From Dendrophyllia cribrosa (taxonomy: Eukaryota > Cnidaria > Anthozoa > Scleractinia > Dendrophylliidae), in NCBI GenBank assembly GCA_024195265.1, contig JAJLRJ010000010.1:39766298-39830297 (forward strand): a stretch of 64,000 nt of DNA. Reading direction: 5' to 3'. The notes beneath the pieces are model-generated. The model had not been told where the DNA came from and searched no databases. It saw nothing but the letters and a program-made list of their open reading frames with translations. The position numbers and the translations under genes were made by a program. Below, piece after piece: positions 18,901 through 30,000 of this stretch (positions are counted from its first letter, which is position 1; each line of letters begins with the position of its first letter).

Positions 18901-21900
18901 GGTATAGATAGATCACAGATGACGTCAAAATGTACTTAGCACAAAAAAGTGACCCACGAGGCGATAGTTAAGTGGTTCGCTATTGTTCCAGTTGTCATTT
19001 TTAACCCGTGAATACGCGCAAGTGCAATGAACGGGTTACCAGAGATGACGGCAAATTCATTCACTCACTCGCTCGCTCGCTCGTTCCATCACTCAGATGT
19101 AAACTTAGTGACGTAGTGCTTTGTTACGAATGCGTTTCGTAACAAGAACAACATGAATCCAGCGATAACAATAACGTTTAATTTTTAAAAAATATGGAAC
19201 CGTGTCGGTGTGAAAACATAAGCTTACCGCAACGTTACGTAAGCGTTAGCATTTCTTATTCACGGGTTGGCTCTTAGGAGCATTTGATTTAGGTGCTTTG
19301 TTTTGAATAAAAACTGCGTTTTTTTTTTACCAAAAGCAGTAAAATGTTTAATTATATCATATTTTACAACTCTAGCAAAAAGTATTTTCAATTTGTGCAT
19401 TTTTGAAATAAATTTGAAGTTTTAGTAAAATCCAAGATGGTGGCCATCTTGGCCGCCATTTGGATGACGTCACAGATCCCCATCAGTGTCATAGGGTTAA
19501 AGTTACAGTATATATATACCTTCGGAGATGTCTCCACTGTAACAGCTCTAGCGTCTCGAGACTCTTATAGCTTATAGAGCTGGCTATCTAAACATACCTT
19601 TCATTTTTTATAATAGAAGTAATTGTCCAACTTTTTACGAATCTTAAATGCGAGCGTCTGAATCAGCTTTCGAAAGCTACAACTCAAAGTGATTGTTATA
19701 TTTTGCTAATTTGATTTGTTCTCGGATTTTCGGACCCGAAGCGCTAAAAAGGTGGTGTCTGCGTCAGTTCTCAAATTCAATTTCAGTGAAAAGTTACAGA
19801 ACATTTTCGAAATAGGGCGAAAATAAAACTAAAGTAATCGCGTGGAAATGGCTCTAAACGAACGTTTTCAGAAATTCAAAATTCCCAGACACGTTTTTTT
19901 ATTATATGTTAACCTGACTTCTGTCCACATTTGAGAAAAATCGAACAAATTCCCTTTGAGTTGTAGCTCTTTAAAGTGTCCCCTACACGCCAAAAATTCA
20001 CTTTGAGAAAACAGTGCTTAAAACATAGTAGAACTAGTAGCAAAGGACCGCGAACGAAAATGGTGCTAGAGTACGTAGGATCTATAGAAGATCTGATCAG
20101 CCAAAAATAGTAACACAAACAGTAAGCAAGGCTGATACGACGTAGAGCATTTAACGCGAAAACGACATGATAGAGCTCAAACTGAAAGCCAAAATGCAAA
20201 TAAGTATAACGATCCAGCTCTTCCAGATTCCATTGTCCTGTCTCCAATTTGCCACTAATTCACTTGATGTCTCTCCCCCCTACATCTATAACTTGGCATC
20301 TGTAGACAGACTACGCATGCATTCAGTGGCCAAAAAGTATAATTGTACAGCACGAACATTTACTTACAAACCTGACAGAGCAATTGTGGCAAGCTTGGTT
20401 CTTTCCAGAGGTGGAGCCCACTTTGTCCATATTGCATGATTTGCAGGAAAAACAACACCCTATTAACAACACAAACACAGCACTATTATTGTTAGGTGAA
20501 GCGTTCACTCAATTTCCTATGAAGCTTTATACCTATTGGTTCCTGATGTCCTTTGAAATGGCTTGAAAGTCAGTCCCCTAGCTTAAAGCACCATTGGTTT
20601 CACTTCGCGGTTTGAAAAAAGTTCATCGCGTGATCAAATGTTCGTTGACCGCAAATCGAAGAAAGAACAACAGGATTAACTGCTTTGTTCTGGGAAAGGT
20701 ATCATCTGAACACATTTGAGGCGAATGCCAGAGTTGAAATTCATTCATCCGAAGTTCAATGTGACCTAACCGATCGTATGGTTGATTTGTGGTTAACAAA
20801 ATTAAGATAACGTGATGAACTTTATTTAAACCGCAGTCAAATCAACGGTGCGTGAAGCGGACTGATTTTCGAGGCATTTCATAGTAATCAGGAATCAATA
20901 GCAAGATAGACAATTATAAAGAGGGAAAAATACTGTATTTTTTCTAATAATTTGCCCTCTCGTCACTTCTAGTTCGGGATAACTGAAAGCGCAAGGCACG
21001 AAACTTGTAATCAGGAATCAATAGCAAGATAGACAATTATAAAGAGGGAAAAATACTGTATTTTTTCTAATAATTTGCCCTCTCGTCACTTCTAGTTCGG
21101 GATAACTGAAAGCGCAAGGCACGAAACTTGTGAACCACAGCTGGAACCAGAAGATTGATAGTTCATCTAACAATTCTTAGTCTTTGTATACTAACCTCAC
21201 ATAAACCAATGAAAATTCTCAAGGTCACCAACAAACCAACATTTGTCCGTGCAGCAACTGGCGTTACAAGTGTAAAAACAGCAGAGGATAGAATTCCAAG
21301 ACCAAACACGTTTTTACCACCAAATTTGAAAGCTAAAAAACCACCTGGGATCTGTGTTATGACGTACCCATAAAAGAAGGAACTCAGCACAATTCCTGCA
21401 AAACAGCAATGTGCATATAATAAACTTTTTATTGCACATCACAAAACATAACTAGTCATTACCTTAATTATAACTTACGTGTAGCCACATACTAGGCCAT
21501 ATACGTACTAGGCCATTTACTAGATTCCATATACACCTAATTCAATAAAGGTTGCTTTGGCAGTTGGTCATTGGTAATTGGGATTGGCATTTGACATACG
21601 GAACACAATGCAATGCTTCGCTTGAGTGACCGCCAAACAATAGCTTCCCAATGCCCAATTACCAATGACCAAAGCAACCTTTATTGAATTAGGTATATAT
21701 AGGTAAACTTTAACAGGAACAACATCAAGATTAGTTACAGCTGTGTGAGCAGCATAAAACAGATCATCGACAACCAAAACAAACATAAACTAAAACCATT
21801 CAACAACAGCGCACTTGAGAGTGAAAAAACCCAAATCATCCAATAATTGCCTGCAAACTGTCGTAATGTACCAAGCAAAAGTAACCGCGCAAAGATAACA

Positions 21901-24900
21901 ACACATGTGAAACCTAACTGACCGAAACCGGAAACGACTTCAAAACCCGTTACAGAAACCACGCCGCATCGTTCCAGAATAATAATAATAAAGTCTAGAA
22001 ATTCAACAGAGCTCAGCAAACACATCTGGTCACTAAAAGACAATAACATTGAACACGCAATTACGTGGCGTGTTATAGCACGAGCAAAACCGTATAGGCC
22101 TTTATCACGCCCCACCACAAAAGATGTACGCCGCTAAGCCTCGCAATGAAAAAGTTGAAAACGAAGTTAGGCGGGCAAAAACAAAGCATTTTATTCTCCG
22201 AGGAGTCAACATGGCCTCCGCGTGATAAAGACCTACACCAGCGCAAGCAAGTAATACAACCTGTGCTTACTGGAAAAGTTCATTAGCTGCGGTCACACTA
22301 GAGCCCTTCCCCAAAGCTCACCATGGGGAAATAGCTTGGGTTGGGCTCGCTCTGGGTTTTGATCGATTTAATGTTTGCGGACAAACGCAGAAAAATTGCA
22401 CAAGGGGAAGAAACACGTGCATCCGATTTGGCGGGAAACACTAATTATTTATCATGAATTATGTAAACATGGATGACACAAATCGTGAAATGTTGAAGCA
22501 CGACTGCACGGACTGCACGTGTTTTCTAATGTTTGGTACATATCACTTTTTCGTGGTTGGTTGAAGCCGCTTTGGGTTCTTGTTGACCCATATGACTTAC
22601 CTTACTTATAAAGCTGTAAATAATTTAGTTTTTATAGGCTGTGAAGCTCTGCCTGTAACTAGACAATCAACGAGATCTACTCGAGCAGCAATGCTATTAC
22701 TTATATTCCTAAGTCACATTTCTGTAGCCTTATTTCAACGTTTACTACTTCAATATTATAATAAGCCTCTAGATCTGTATGACGTCGACGACATCAGAAC
22801 ATGGAGAAAAATCTGTCCCAGGTGCAACATAGCGAGGACTCTCCTAGGCCTGCCGTCGTGCTGCTTCTAGCAATTTGTATTTCCGTTTTTTTCTTTTTGA
22901 ATTTTCTTGTTTATATATTAGTAGCTTTAGTTATTAATTTTTATTAACGAAGGATCCACTGTAATTGGCTAGGCTGTAGTGGTCTCCTGGCCTAATAAAA
23001 TTGTTATATAAGTTTTTTATTCTAGTTAGGCGAAGTTAAATAAATAAATTAGTCTGGAAGTCTCATGGGCAATTCTTTTGAATTGTTCTTTTTGACATAT
23101 GGGGAAATCGGTCACACACAGAAAGTTGCTTCCCTGTGGGCAAGAGCCTCTTGCCCAAGGGTAAAATGGCTCAGTAGTGTGACCGCACCGCACCGCTGCA
23201 CACTGAACAAAAGAAATGAACTCGTCTCATGTTGTAGGCAAGGTATTAGCAAGGCGTTACAGCGTAACAGTAAAGTAATCCCTTGAGAAACTTTTCATGC
23301 AAATATCTGATATTTAAAGTGATTGTTGTAAAATACATTCAGTATTAAAGGGGCTATGTCGCGAAGGGTCACGCAACCCTACAAACTTGAAGAACGTCTG
23401 GCAGCCGTTTTTCAAGTTTACGCCATCGCTGTGGAAATCAGGCACAATCCATTCAAACCTGGGGAGCTGAGCGCTCTGAAATGTCTTCAAATTGTTCGCA
23501 CATGTAAATAAGCTATTTGTCTTGATTTAGTTTCTGATATTTTCCCGATTTTGCCCGATTCCACGGCGAGAGCGTGAATTTGTGTTTGATGTCGGCCCGA
23601 CGTTTTTGCCTGCGTGACATATCTCGCGACATAGCCCCTTTAAACTCCTAATAAGTGAGGTAATTCTACCTCACGAAACAGTGATGTAGAGACAACAACT
23701 AGTTATGTTTTAACTCTCCAAACCAATTATCTGTATATACACCCGTTTTCAAAAACATTTCTCCTTGAGAAATATATCTTATGTATATCGGCCTTTTGTA
23801 TTCCCATAAAAAAGGTGACCTATTTGATGGGGATACAAAAGGTATACAGCTGTTTCGGGAAAGGTTGTCGGAAAAAAGGACAAAAGTGCACGCGATAATC
23901 CCGAAAATTAATTTGGGATATGATCACTGAATGTTAATAAGTCAAATAAATACATCAAATCCGCGATGCCTCGTCCGTACAGCGACGATCTTAGATGGTT
24001 GGCCATGTGGATAAAAGAGTTTTTAGGATAAAGCGTTGATGACTACCCACAATATCTTTCGGGATTGTCGCGTGCACTTTTACGCTTTTTTCCGACAACC
24101 TTTCTCGAAACAGCTGTATATAATATGTATATTTTTCTCAAGGAGCAATGTTTTTAATCAAAGGCTCCTAAGAGCCAACCAGTGAATAAGAAATGCTAAC
24201 ACGCAACGCAATATTTCGATAAGCTTATGTTTTTACACTGACACGGTTCGATATATTTTTTAAAAAAAATAACCGTAAGGATTTTTGACGAACGCAAAAA
24301 AAAAAGGAAATCACTTTCATAATGTCCAGTTAAAAAAAAAAAAAGTCACGGGAGAACGGGAAAAAAAGGAAATCACTTTCAAAATGTCCAGTTCGAGTAA
24401 AAAAAACAACAGAGTCACGGGCATGCATTGAAGCCGGGCATCACCAGTGTAAATCCGGCGCCTTAGCCAACGAGGCCATCGAGGAACACATGCTCAATTA
24501 AAACTAAATTTTGTTATCGCGTTCGAAGAACGCAATCCTAATTTCGTGTTGGTTGTCCTGTGGTTTATGTGCAGTAAAATTTGAGATTTTTTGGTAGACG
24601 GTCTTCCAAATCGCCGCCCCTATTGGTTTTTCCAGGGGCTCATTTCCGCCAGAAATACCTTCGAACGCGTCTCCATAATCTGTGATTACTGCTAGTTTAA
24701 AGATAGATACGCATCAAAACGCGTGGCTCGATTGAAAATCCTTCTAGATCGATTTTATGTCGCATTAAAGACTCCAAATGCGAAACATCTTTAAGCTTAT
24801 TGTTTTTTTTATTCGTGTACTACAAATTAGTTATTGTTATCGCTGGATTCACGCTGTTCTTGTTATGTACCAAACGCATTCGTATCAAAGCATTACGTCA

Positions 24901-26953
24901 CTAAGTTTACAGTTAATGAAAAAAATTAACAATAGCCGCTGCACGCTTAATTATAAATTAACAATAGCTGCTGTACGCTTAATTATAAATTAACAATAGC
25001 CGCTGCACGCTTAATTAAAAACAAGAGGGTAAACATAGCCTATACTCATGCGCATGAGACTCTAAGACACGTTGACTGAAGCTACCAATTTTTCTGTAGT
25101 CACTTTGAATATTTAATTTATTGATTCTGATCAAACCCACACTAGTGTAATACTTCCCAAACGTTAACCGTAAATTATTTCTATTACATTGGGTTATTCC
25201 AGAAAGAATCCATCCCCCCCCCCCCCCCCCCCCCCCCCCCACACAGACGGATGGCAAGATTGTTTGTCCCCTCCCCCCCCCTCTCCCGCCTGGATTTCCA
25301 AGCCCAGAGACCCCTTCTCCTGCCCGGATTTCCAAAATACATGTAATCGGTGATGAGTGCTATAAATTGGTGAAACATTTTAATAAAAATAAATATTGCG
25401 TGACACATCATGACCCCCCGTTTGATTTCAAGTCCAAATCGAAATGAAATTTTTCTATAAAGCAAGTTCTTTAAATAACTGCTTTGATTTTGCCATGTAT
25501 TAGTTTTTTCCAGGCTTCACAATTTTTTCAAAGTGTTGTCGCAAATACAATGGAATGGAATTCGATCGTGCGCTCCTTGTACCAAAATATTTGTTCTAAA
25601 GGTCAAAACTTTTTAATGAAACTCGTATTTCCTTGAATGAAAATGTCTTTCCCTTGAATAAAAGAGTTAAACGCTTATCAGAATTCAGTGATTTTCTGCT
25701 TCCGGAAGGCTTGGCGATTTATTTATCCTCATTGCAGCGCGCAGCGCTGGCGTCTGCGAATTATATTATAAACATCACAAAGTAATATTTCAATTCAGCA
25801 ACCTGCTTTATTATATCTAGTGTTTTCTAAAATTTCCGACTTTTCTTGTGTATATAGAATGCCATTCTTATCCGTAAAGATGATTCGCATAATGTTTTCG
25901 CGAATCAAAAAATCTTGAAAGCAAACTTTATTTCAGAAAGCGCTATTTAATTCAATTATATTTACTAGTGTGCCTTACCATGATTATTGGCTGGCTTCAT
26001 GAAGAAAACATTCGAACAAGTTTGCGTCTAATGTTTCCCAAACCGTGACTGCGTTATGTTACATTTGAAAAGACTACTTTTAAAAGATCCTTAAAATCAG
26101 TAAACGACCGGGTTATTTTTCAATTTTAGCAATTCTCAAAAACTGTATTACGCGACAGTCCGTTGACTCTGTGTTTAGAGTGCACAAAAGCTCACAAAAG
26201 CAACTTTTTCTCGGTCTAGAATAACAAGTATGACACAAAGAAAAAGTCAATCACAAATTGGTATCAACATAAATTCTCACCGAAAAATGAAATTTCTTTT
26301 ATGGTAAAGTCCCTCGCCTGCTTGAAAATTCTTTAAAACTCCGCTTCTTCGGATTTGATCGCCCCGCACTGATAAAACTTGAAGCAAGATTTCGTCGCTT
26401 ACAGCTCTCCTTTTTCTCCACTACAGCGGCTTCTGAGTATTCTTTAAAGCTTTCTCTTTCCATTTTGAGTATTTTGAATGTGTGTTATTATTCCGACAAG
26501 ACAAAACTATGGTTTTGAAAACCAAGCACATGCCGAGCGCGGCAGCCATTTTTGTAGAATGTTTATGTGACCTGCGACCCGGTTAGTAATAATACATGCG
26601 TGCATAAATTTGCATGCACTAATGTCACAAAAAGACGAAGAAACGCAACCCATTTTCTACCTCAAGCGCTTACTGCGCATGAGTAATTAACAATAGCCGC
26701 TGCACGCTTAATTAAAAATTAACAATAGCCGCTGCACGCTTAATTAAAAATTAACAATTGCCGCTGCACGCTTTATTAAAAATTAACAATAGCCGCTGCA
26801 CGCTTAATTAAAAATTAACAATAACCGCTGCATGCTTAAACGTGCCGCGTGTCGCTATCATGATTAAGCAAATTTAAAAAAATTCCTATTTGGCGTTTTT
26901 CAGTTTTCAGTTTTCTTTTTTCATTTTTCTATGACAACGTTATTGCAATTTAT

Positions 26954-26990
<37 letters not shown>

Positions 26991-29704
26991 CAAATTACAA
27001 TAAGATGCTGATTTTTGGCAAGAGAGCTTTTTTCGTCATGCTCTTTACGAATATCTCATCGAATTCCATAATTCCGCAAATTTAAATTTTTGCGAGGTTT
27101 CACTTGGGTACTCTATTGGTGACGAAAAGCATTAAGCGCAGTATCAAATGAAATTTAATTACCTTGAGTTTCGGAGCTCCAGTTAAATTCTGCAGGCTCC
27201 TGTAAACGAAACAACAAATGAATATCAACCACAATGTATGCAATAATGTATGCGTCAACTGATTAGTAAATTATGCGATATTATTATATAAACTTCAGTG
27301 AAAAACATTATATAAATATGTTATTTACCGGCCGCGAGCCCGGTCGCGGTACAGAACTGTGCCCGATTACTTGGGACCTTGAACAGAGTTTTTTCCTAGA
27401 CGAACCTCCCTGCCGTTTTTCCTACTTTAAAGTTACAGAGTACCTTCAGATCGACCATTTTATTGAAATAAAATAAAGTGTACAGAATGAACTTTCATCC
27501 AAAAACAAATTATCGAAAAATAGTGAAAATAGACGGAGAATGATGGAAGTAAAAGTTTCTCTTTTGATTGACAGCCCTAAGCGCTGTTTTCTCAAAGTTA
27601 ATTTTTCGCTTGTAGGGGACACTTTAAAGAGCTACAACTCAAAGGGAATTTGTTCGATTTTCCTCAAATTTGGACAGAAGCTAGGCTAACATATAATTAA
27701 CAAACACCTGTCGGCGAATTTCTTATTTTCGAAAACTTTTTCGTCAAGACCCATTTCCGTGTGATCACTCCAATTTTTTTCTCCCTTTTTCGAAAATATT
27801 CTGTAACTTTTCGCTGCAATTAAATATGACACATTTTTTTAGCGCTTCGTGTCCGGAAAACCCGAGAACAAATCAAATTAGCAAAATACAATAATCGTTT
27901 TGAGTTATAGCGTTTTAAAGCTGATTCGGACGTTCGAATTTAGACGTCGTAAAAAATTCGACAATTCATTTTATTACTGAAATGGTTTCCATATTTAGAT
28001 AGCCAGCTTTATAAGCTTTTATTTGATATCTGGGTTAAGGTATATGAAGCGTAATCTTAAGACGCTAGAGCTGTTTATACTGGAGACACCCCCGAAGGTA
28101 CACGGTAACCTTATAATTAATTCTGCGATTTGCCAGAATCTTGAATTTTCCAAGAAGTGTTTCTTACGCGCAACGTAAAACACGTAAAGCTTATTAACTG
28201 ACACAACGCGCGCAAAACCGAAATTAACTCTTCACAACTTTTCCATTCATCGACAAAATAATTTACTTTGCAAAGTGAACGAACTCATTTCTATCAGTTT
28301 ATGTCTCTCGATACATCCAGAATAAACGGGTGTTGTGTTTCCCTCTGGCGAGGATAGAGTAGCTTGCCTAACAGGCGCCGGTTTATTGAGAGGGCGAAAT
28401 TACGAGGACGCGGCTCGAGGGGAGCGCGCGAAGGGGAGAGGTTGGCCACCTTTCCCTTTCGCGCGTTCCCCTCTCGTGCGCGTTCTCAAAATTTCGCCCT
28501 ATAAATAGAGGATAGAGAAATGTTCTTGCCACCGAAACCGTGGAAAGCTGCAGATTAACTTTTAAAAACTTTTATAATACAGTTGAACGAAATTCATCAT
28601 AGCAGCGCGAAAGCTTAAACTGAGCTATTCTAATTTGAAAATCATAAAGCTAAAACATAAAAGTATACACACGGTACAAACCGAGCAATGGACTGAAAAT
28701 GCGAATTTGCTAATAAATACTCGATCACGAAATGACGTGTAAACTGACAACTACAAATTCAAGCAAGACTTCAGATCTTTGATCTCATTACATAGTTGCT
28801 TGGTGATATGAAATTTGTCTTCTTGTGGTCAACACTGTTCAACCGTTTCCGATCATTTTCCAAAATATTCCAAAAATTCCCGAACATTTGCGAAGATTTC
28901 CGAGAAAGGATCCGAAGATGTTTCGATTCAGTATAGACCAACAAATTTTAGCTCGTTTGACATGTGCAAAACTGGTAGCTAACGATATTAACAATTTTCG
29001 GAAAATTTCGCAAATGATCGGAAACGTTCGTACAACCTTCAAAAAACGCTTAATCGCCCTAATCAGTATTGTTTATATAATAAACAAAATAACACATGGC
29101 TACTTGGAAATATGAAATTTGTATACTCGTGTTATGCGCTCGAAGAGAAATTCATATCTTCGCACTCCCATGCATTATCTCCTAAATTGAAATCTTACCA
29201 TAGCTATAAAATATCAGAAGCCCTGTCTTATCTGTAATGGAACTCAGCGTTAAGACTTCTCATACCTTATCCTCGGAGGCCCAGGGGCAGTTAGTCGGGG
29301 CGGGACAAAGCGAAATCCCGAGAAAAGTCGGCGCGACGAATCGTTCGCTCGCTCTTGAAAACTTTTATGGCGCCCATTTTTGCCAGGTTTTTACTTCGTC
29401 CCGCCCCAATTAACTGTCCCTGGGTCTCCGAGGATGCTCGTACCTCAACCAATTTGCCTTCTGGATTTACAACTGTGTTTTTCGCCACCATTGCCACTAA
29501 AGCCACACTGAGGTTGACCCGTAAGGCAAAAACATTGCAACATCCAAGAAACGACAAAATAGATATTATGTAACGCTTTGGAACCAAAGAACTGCACTTC
29601 CATTGGTTGTTTGAGTTATCATCAGTTGTTTTGTTGAACGGTTGATCCTCATAAGTTGTCACCTCCTGTAGAGGTACTTTCTCTTTGCTTTTGTCTCCCT
29701 CCAT
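13968..29704 (-). CDS. SLC17A5-like: SLC17 family transporter, sialin-like (ten exons)
   Basis: A major-facilitator anion transporter; sialin exports sialic acid from lysosomes with protons, and relatives carry glutamate or phosphate. Exons on the minus strand, 5' to 3': 29444-29704, 27163-27199, 21196-21395, 20372-20459, 18502-18588, 17053-17183, 16387-16536, 16044-16176, 14638-14876, 13968-14159. All junctions have GT/AG and phases match, giving 505 residues, near the family norm. Signatures: [12 protein letters not shown] in segment 1, [34 protein letters not shown] with the conserved E and [12 protein letters not shown], and [19 protein letters not shown]. It ends in a run of aspartates (seven D, then NDDD) coded by a GAT repeat and lacks a recognisable lysosomal dileucine there. 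The start is the first ATG (29702-29704). Substrate cannot be told from sequence; vesicular glutamate transporters are the alternative. Confidence 0.9.
14877..16043. repeat. Intron 8 of the sialin-like gene: microsatellites and a hairpin
   Basis: Contains (TAA)n runs at about 14,998-15,042 and 15,281-15,310, a perfect hairpin at 15,721-15,756 (AGATTACAGTTTATCAA and its complement), a C run at about 15,904-15,930 followed by (CT)n to 15,969. The stretch 15,310-15,700 looks like retroelement-derived sequence but no domain could be named. Confidence 0.6.
17184..18501. repeat. Intron 5 of the sialin-like gene with a 29-bp minisatellite
   Basis: From about 17,940 to 18,306 a 29-bp unit beginning ACCTTATTTCGTACCCATAA is repeated head to tail about 13 times, nearly identical in the middle and diverging at the right end. 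The left part (17,200-17,620) contains a low-complexity family with repeated ACCCTTTT/ATATA words. No gene seen. Confidence 0.85.
18721..18880 (-). mobile_element. 3' end of a LINE-type retrotransposon (same family as 63.5 kb)
   Basis: On the plus strand a (GGTA)-like run is followed by AACTTTATTTATACAC, CATGCTCTTCCATCGAGCCG and AACTAATTTAAATTATCTAA. The same order occurs at 63,519-63,680, where the adjoining sequence encodes a reverse-transcriptase C-terminus. This is therefore the 3' tip of that element on the minus strand, inserted in intron 4. Confidence 0.6.
19050..20030. repeat. Two interspersed repeats in intron 4, each with an inverted copy elsewhere
   Basis: The stretch 19,190-19,280 (ACCGTGTCGGTGTGAAAACA, AGCATTTCTTATTCACGGGT) recurs inverted at about 24,165-24,260. 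The stretch 19,515-20,030 (CTTCGGAGATGTCTCCA at the left, GAGTTGTAGCTCTTTAAAGT near the right) recurs inverted at 27,585-28,105. Both are diverged, so these are older repeat families. No coding capacity seen. Confidence 0.65.
20884..21129. repeat. Perfect 123-bp tandem duplication in intron 3
   Basis: Bases 20,884-21,006 (starting GTAATCAGGAATCAATAGCA) are repeated without visible change at 21,007-21,129. Identity implies a very recent duplication or an assembly artefact. It lies 66 bp from exon 3 of the sialin-like gene, on its 3' side. Confidence 0.9.
21535..21694. mobile_element. Foldback (MITE-like) element
   Basis: Arms starting ACCTAATTCAATAAAGGTTG at 21,535 and ending with the complement at 21,694 pair over more than 50 bp with few mismatches. 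No open frame. It sits in intron 2 of the sialin-like gene. Confidence 0.75.
22285..23192. mobile_element. Possible non-autonomous DNA transposon with LINE-like remnant inside
   Basis: GCGGTCACACTA near 22,285 and its complement TAGTGTGACCGC near 23,180 could be terminal repeats of a ~900-bp element. The inner part 22,700-23,050 ends in a tail with 'CTCCTGGCCTAATAAA', like LINE 3' ends. No intact gene. Confidence 0.35.
23345..23643. mobile_element. MITE with TTAA target sites (piggyBac type)
   Basis: A 20-bp perfect terminal inverted repeat, TTAAAGGGGCTATGTCGCGA, bounds this 299-bp sequence (23,345-23,364 and 23,624-23,643). The outermost TTAA on both sides fits a TTAA target duplication, the hallmark of piggyBac elements. 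No transposase is present, so it is non-autonomous. Confidence 0.75.
23755..24160. mobile_element. Long foldback element
   Basis: Nested inverted arms: AAACATTTCTCCTTGAGAAA near 23,753 with its partner ending about 24,153, and CAGCTGTTTCGGGAAAGGTT near 23,847 with its partner at about 24,095-24,117. The middle is unique. Noncoding. Confidence 0.7.
24418..24486 (-). other. tRNA-derived (SINE-like) sequence
   Basis: On the minus strand GATGGCCTCGTTGGCTAAGG resembles an RNA polymerase III A box inside a tRNA D-arm, followed by a stem-loop (GCCGG/CTGGT) where the anticodon arm would be and a weak B box (GGCTTCAATGC). The T-arm is degenerate and the apparent anticodon would read a stop codon, so it is not a working tRNA gene. 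Confidence 0.35.
24925..25020. repeat. 32-bp tandem repeat, three copies
   Basis: Units containing AACAATAGCCGCTGCACGCT start at 24,925, 24,957 and 24,989. The same unit is present again at 26,686-26,841. Confidence 0.85.
25021..26685. other. Unassigned intron DNA between two arrays of the same 32-bp repeat
   Basis: No gene recognised. It holds a C run (about 25,214-25,240) and C-rich low-complexity DNA. ACTCATGCGCA near 25,044 and its complement near 26,674-26,684 sit just inside the two flanking arrays, so the segment could be an element of ~1.64 kb inserted into one original array; the match is only 11 bp. Confidence 0.35.
26686..26841. repeat. 32-bp tandem repeat, five copies
   Basis: Units start at 26,686, 26,718, 26,750, 26,782 and 26,814, slightly diverged from each other. 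Same family as 24,925-25,020. A (TA)n run follows at 26,957-26,988. Confidence 0.85.
27585..28105. repeat. Inverted copy of the 19.5-20.0 kb interspersed repeat
   Basis: CACTTTAAAGAGCTACAACTC near 27,620 and GACGCTAGAGCTG...GGAGACACC near 28,060-28,100 match the 19,515-20,030 repeat in reverse orientation, with moderate divergence. It lies in intron 1 of the sialin-like gene. Confidence 0.65.
28397..28501. mobile_element. GC-rich foldback element
   Basis: Arms AGGGCGAAATTACGAGGACG at the left and the near-complement ending TTTCGCCCT at the right form a ~105-bp hairpin with a short loop; markedly more GC-rich than the surrounding intron. Confidence 0.7.
28502..29268. other. Intron 1 of the sialin-like gene, right part
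   Basis: AT-rich sequence with no recognised gene, repeat array or RNA. Short open frames here lack any family features. Confidence 0.5.
29269..29435. mobile_element. MITE-like foldback next to exon 1 of the sialin-like gene
   Basis: ATCCTCGGAGGCCCAGGGGC at 29,269 and its complement ending at 29,435 (one or two changes) form terminal arms of a ~167-bp element with GGGCGGGAC just inside. It begins eight bases past the exon 1 donor site, so it lies in the intron but very close to the splice signal. Confidence 0.75.
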
Positions 29705-29719
29705 CAAGACTATTTCCTC

Positions 29720-30000
29720 AAGATTTAAATATTTTGCTTACATTCGATGAAGTCAGACTCTTGATCCCATTGTTTTATGAGATGGGATGGCATTCCTATA
29801 AGTTTAACAAAACAAAATGTCAGCAGTAGTGCATATTGTCAGTCGTGACGTTTAATATACTGGAGTACGACCCAAGTACCACAACAGCCAATTCAGATGT
29901 CACACTTCTATAAAAATTTATACTTAGTCAATAGAAAAAGGTAAGGGTAAAAGGTGGAACGACCATAAGAGATGGTAATCAACTAAAGGTAATTAGTATT
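29720..30000. other. Upstream region of the sialin-like gene
   Basis: Probable 5' UTR and promoter side of the minus-strand gene. No TATA box, CpG cluster or clear factor site could be supported by eye. Confidence 0.4.

Noticed and set aside
21735..22118. 127-codon minus-strand frame in intron 2 of the sialin-like gene
   Set aside because: No family features, no ATG support from conservation, and the area is repeat-rich.
25015..25465. Glycine-rich open frames
   Set aside because: They are translations of the C/G run at about 25.2 kb; the same applies to 37.5-37.7 kb.
28825..29115. 96-codon plus-strand frame in intron 1
   Set aside because: Low-complexity AT-rich sequence with repeated TTCC/CGAA words and an overlapping antisense frame; no domain.
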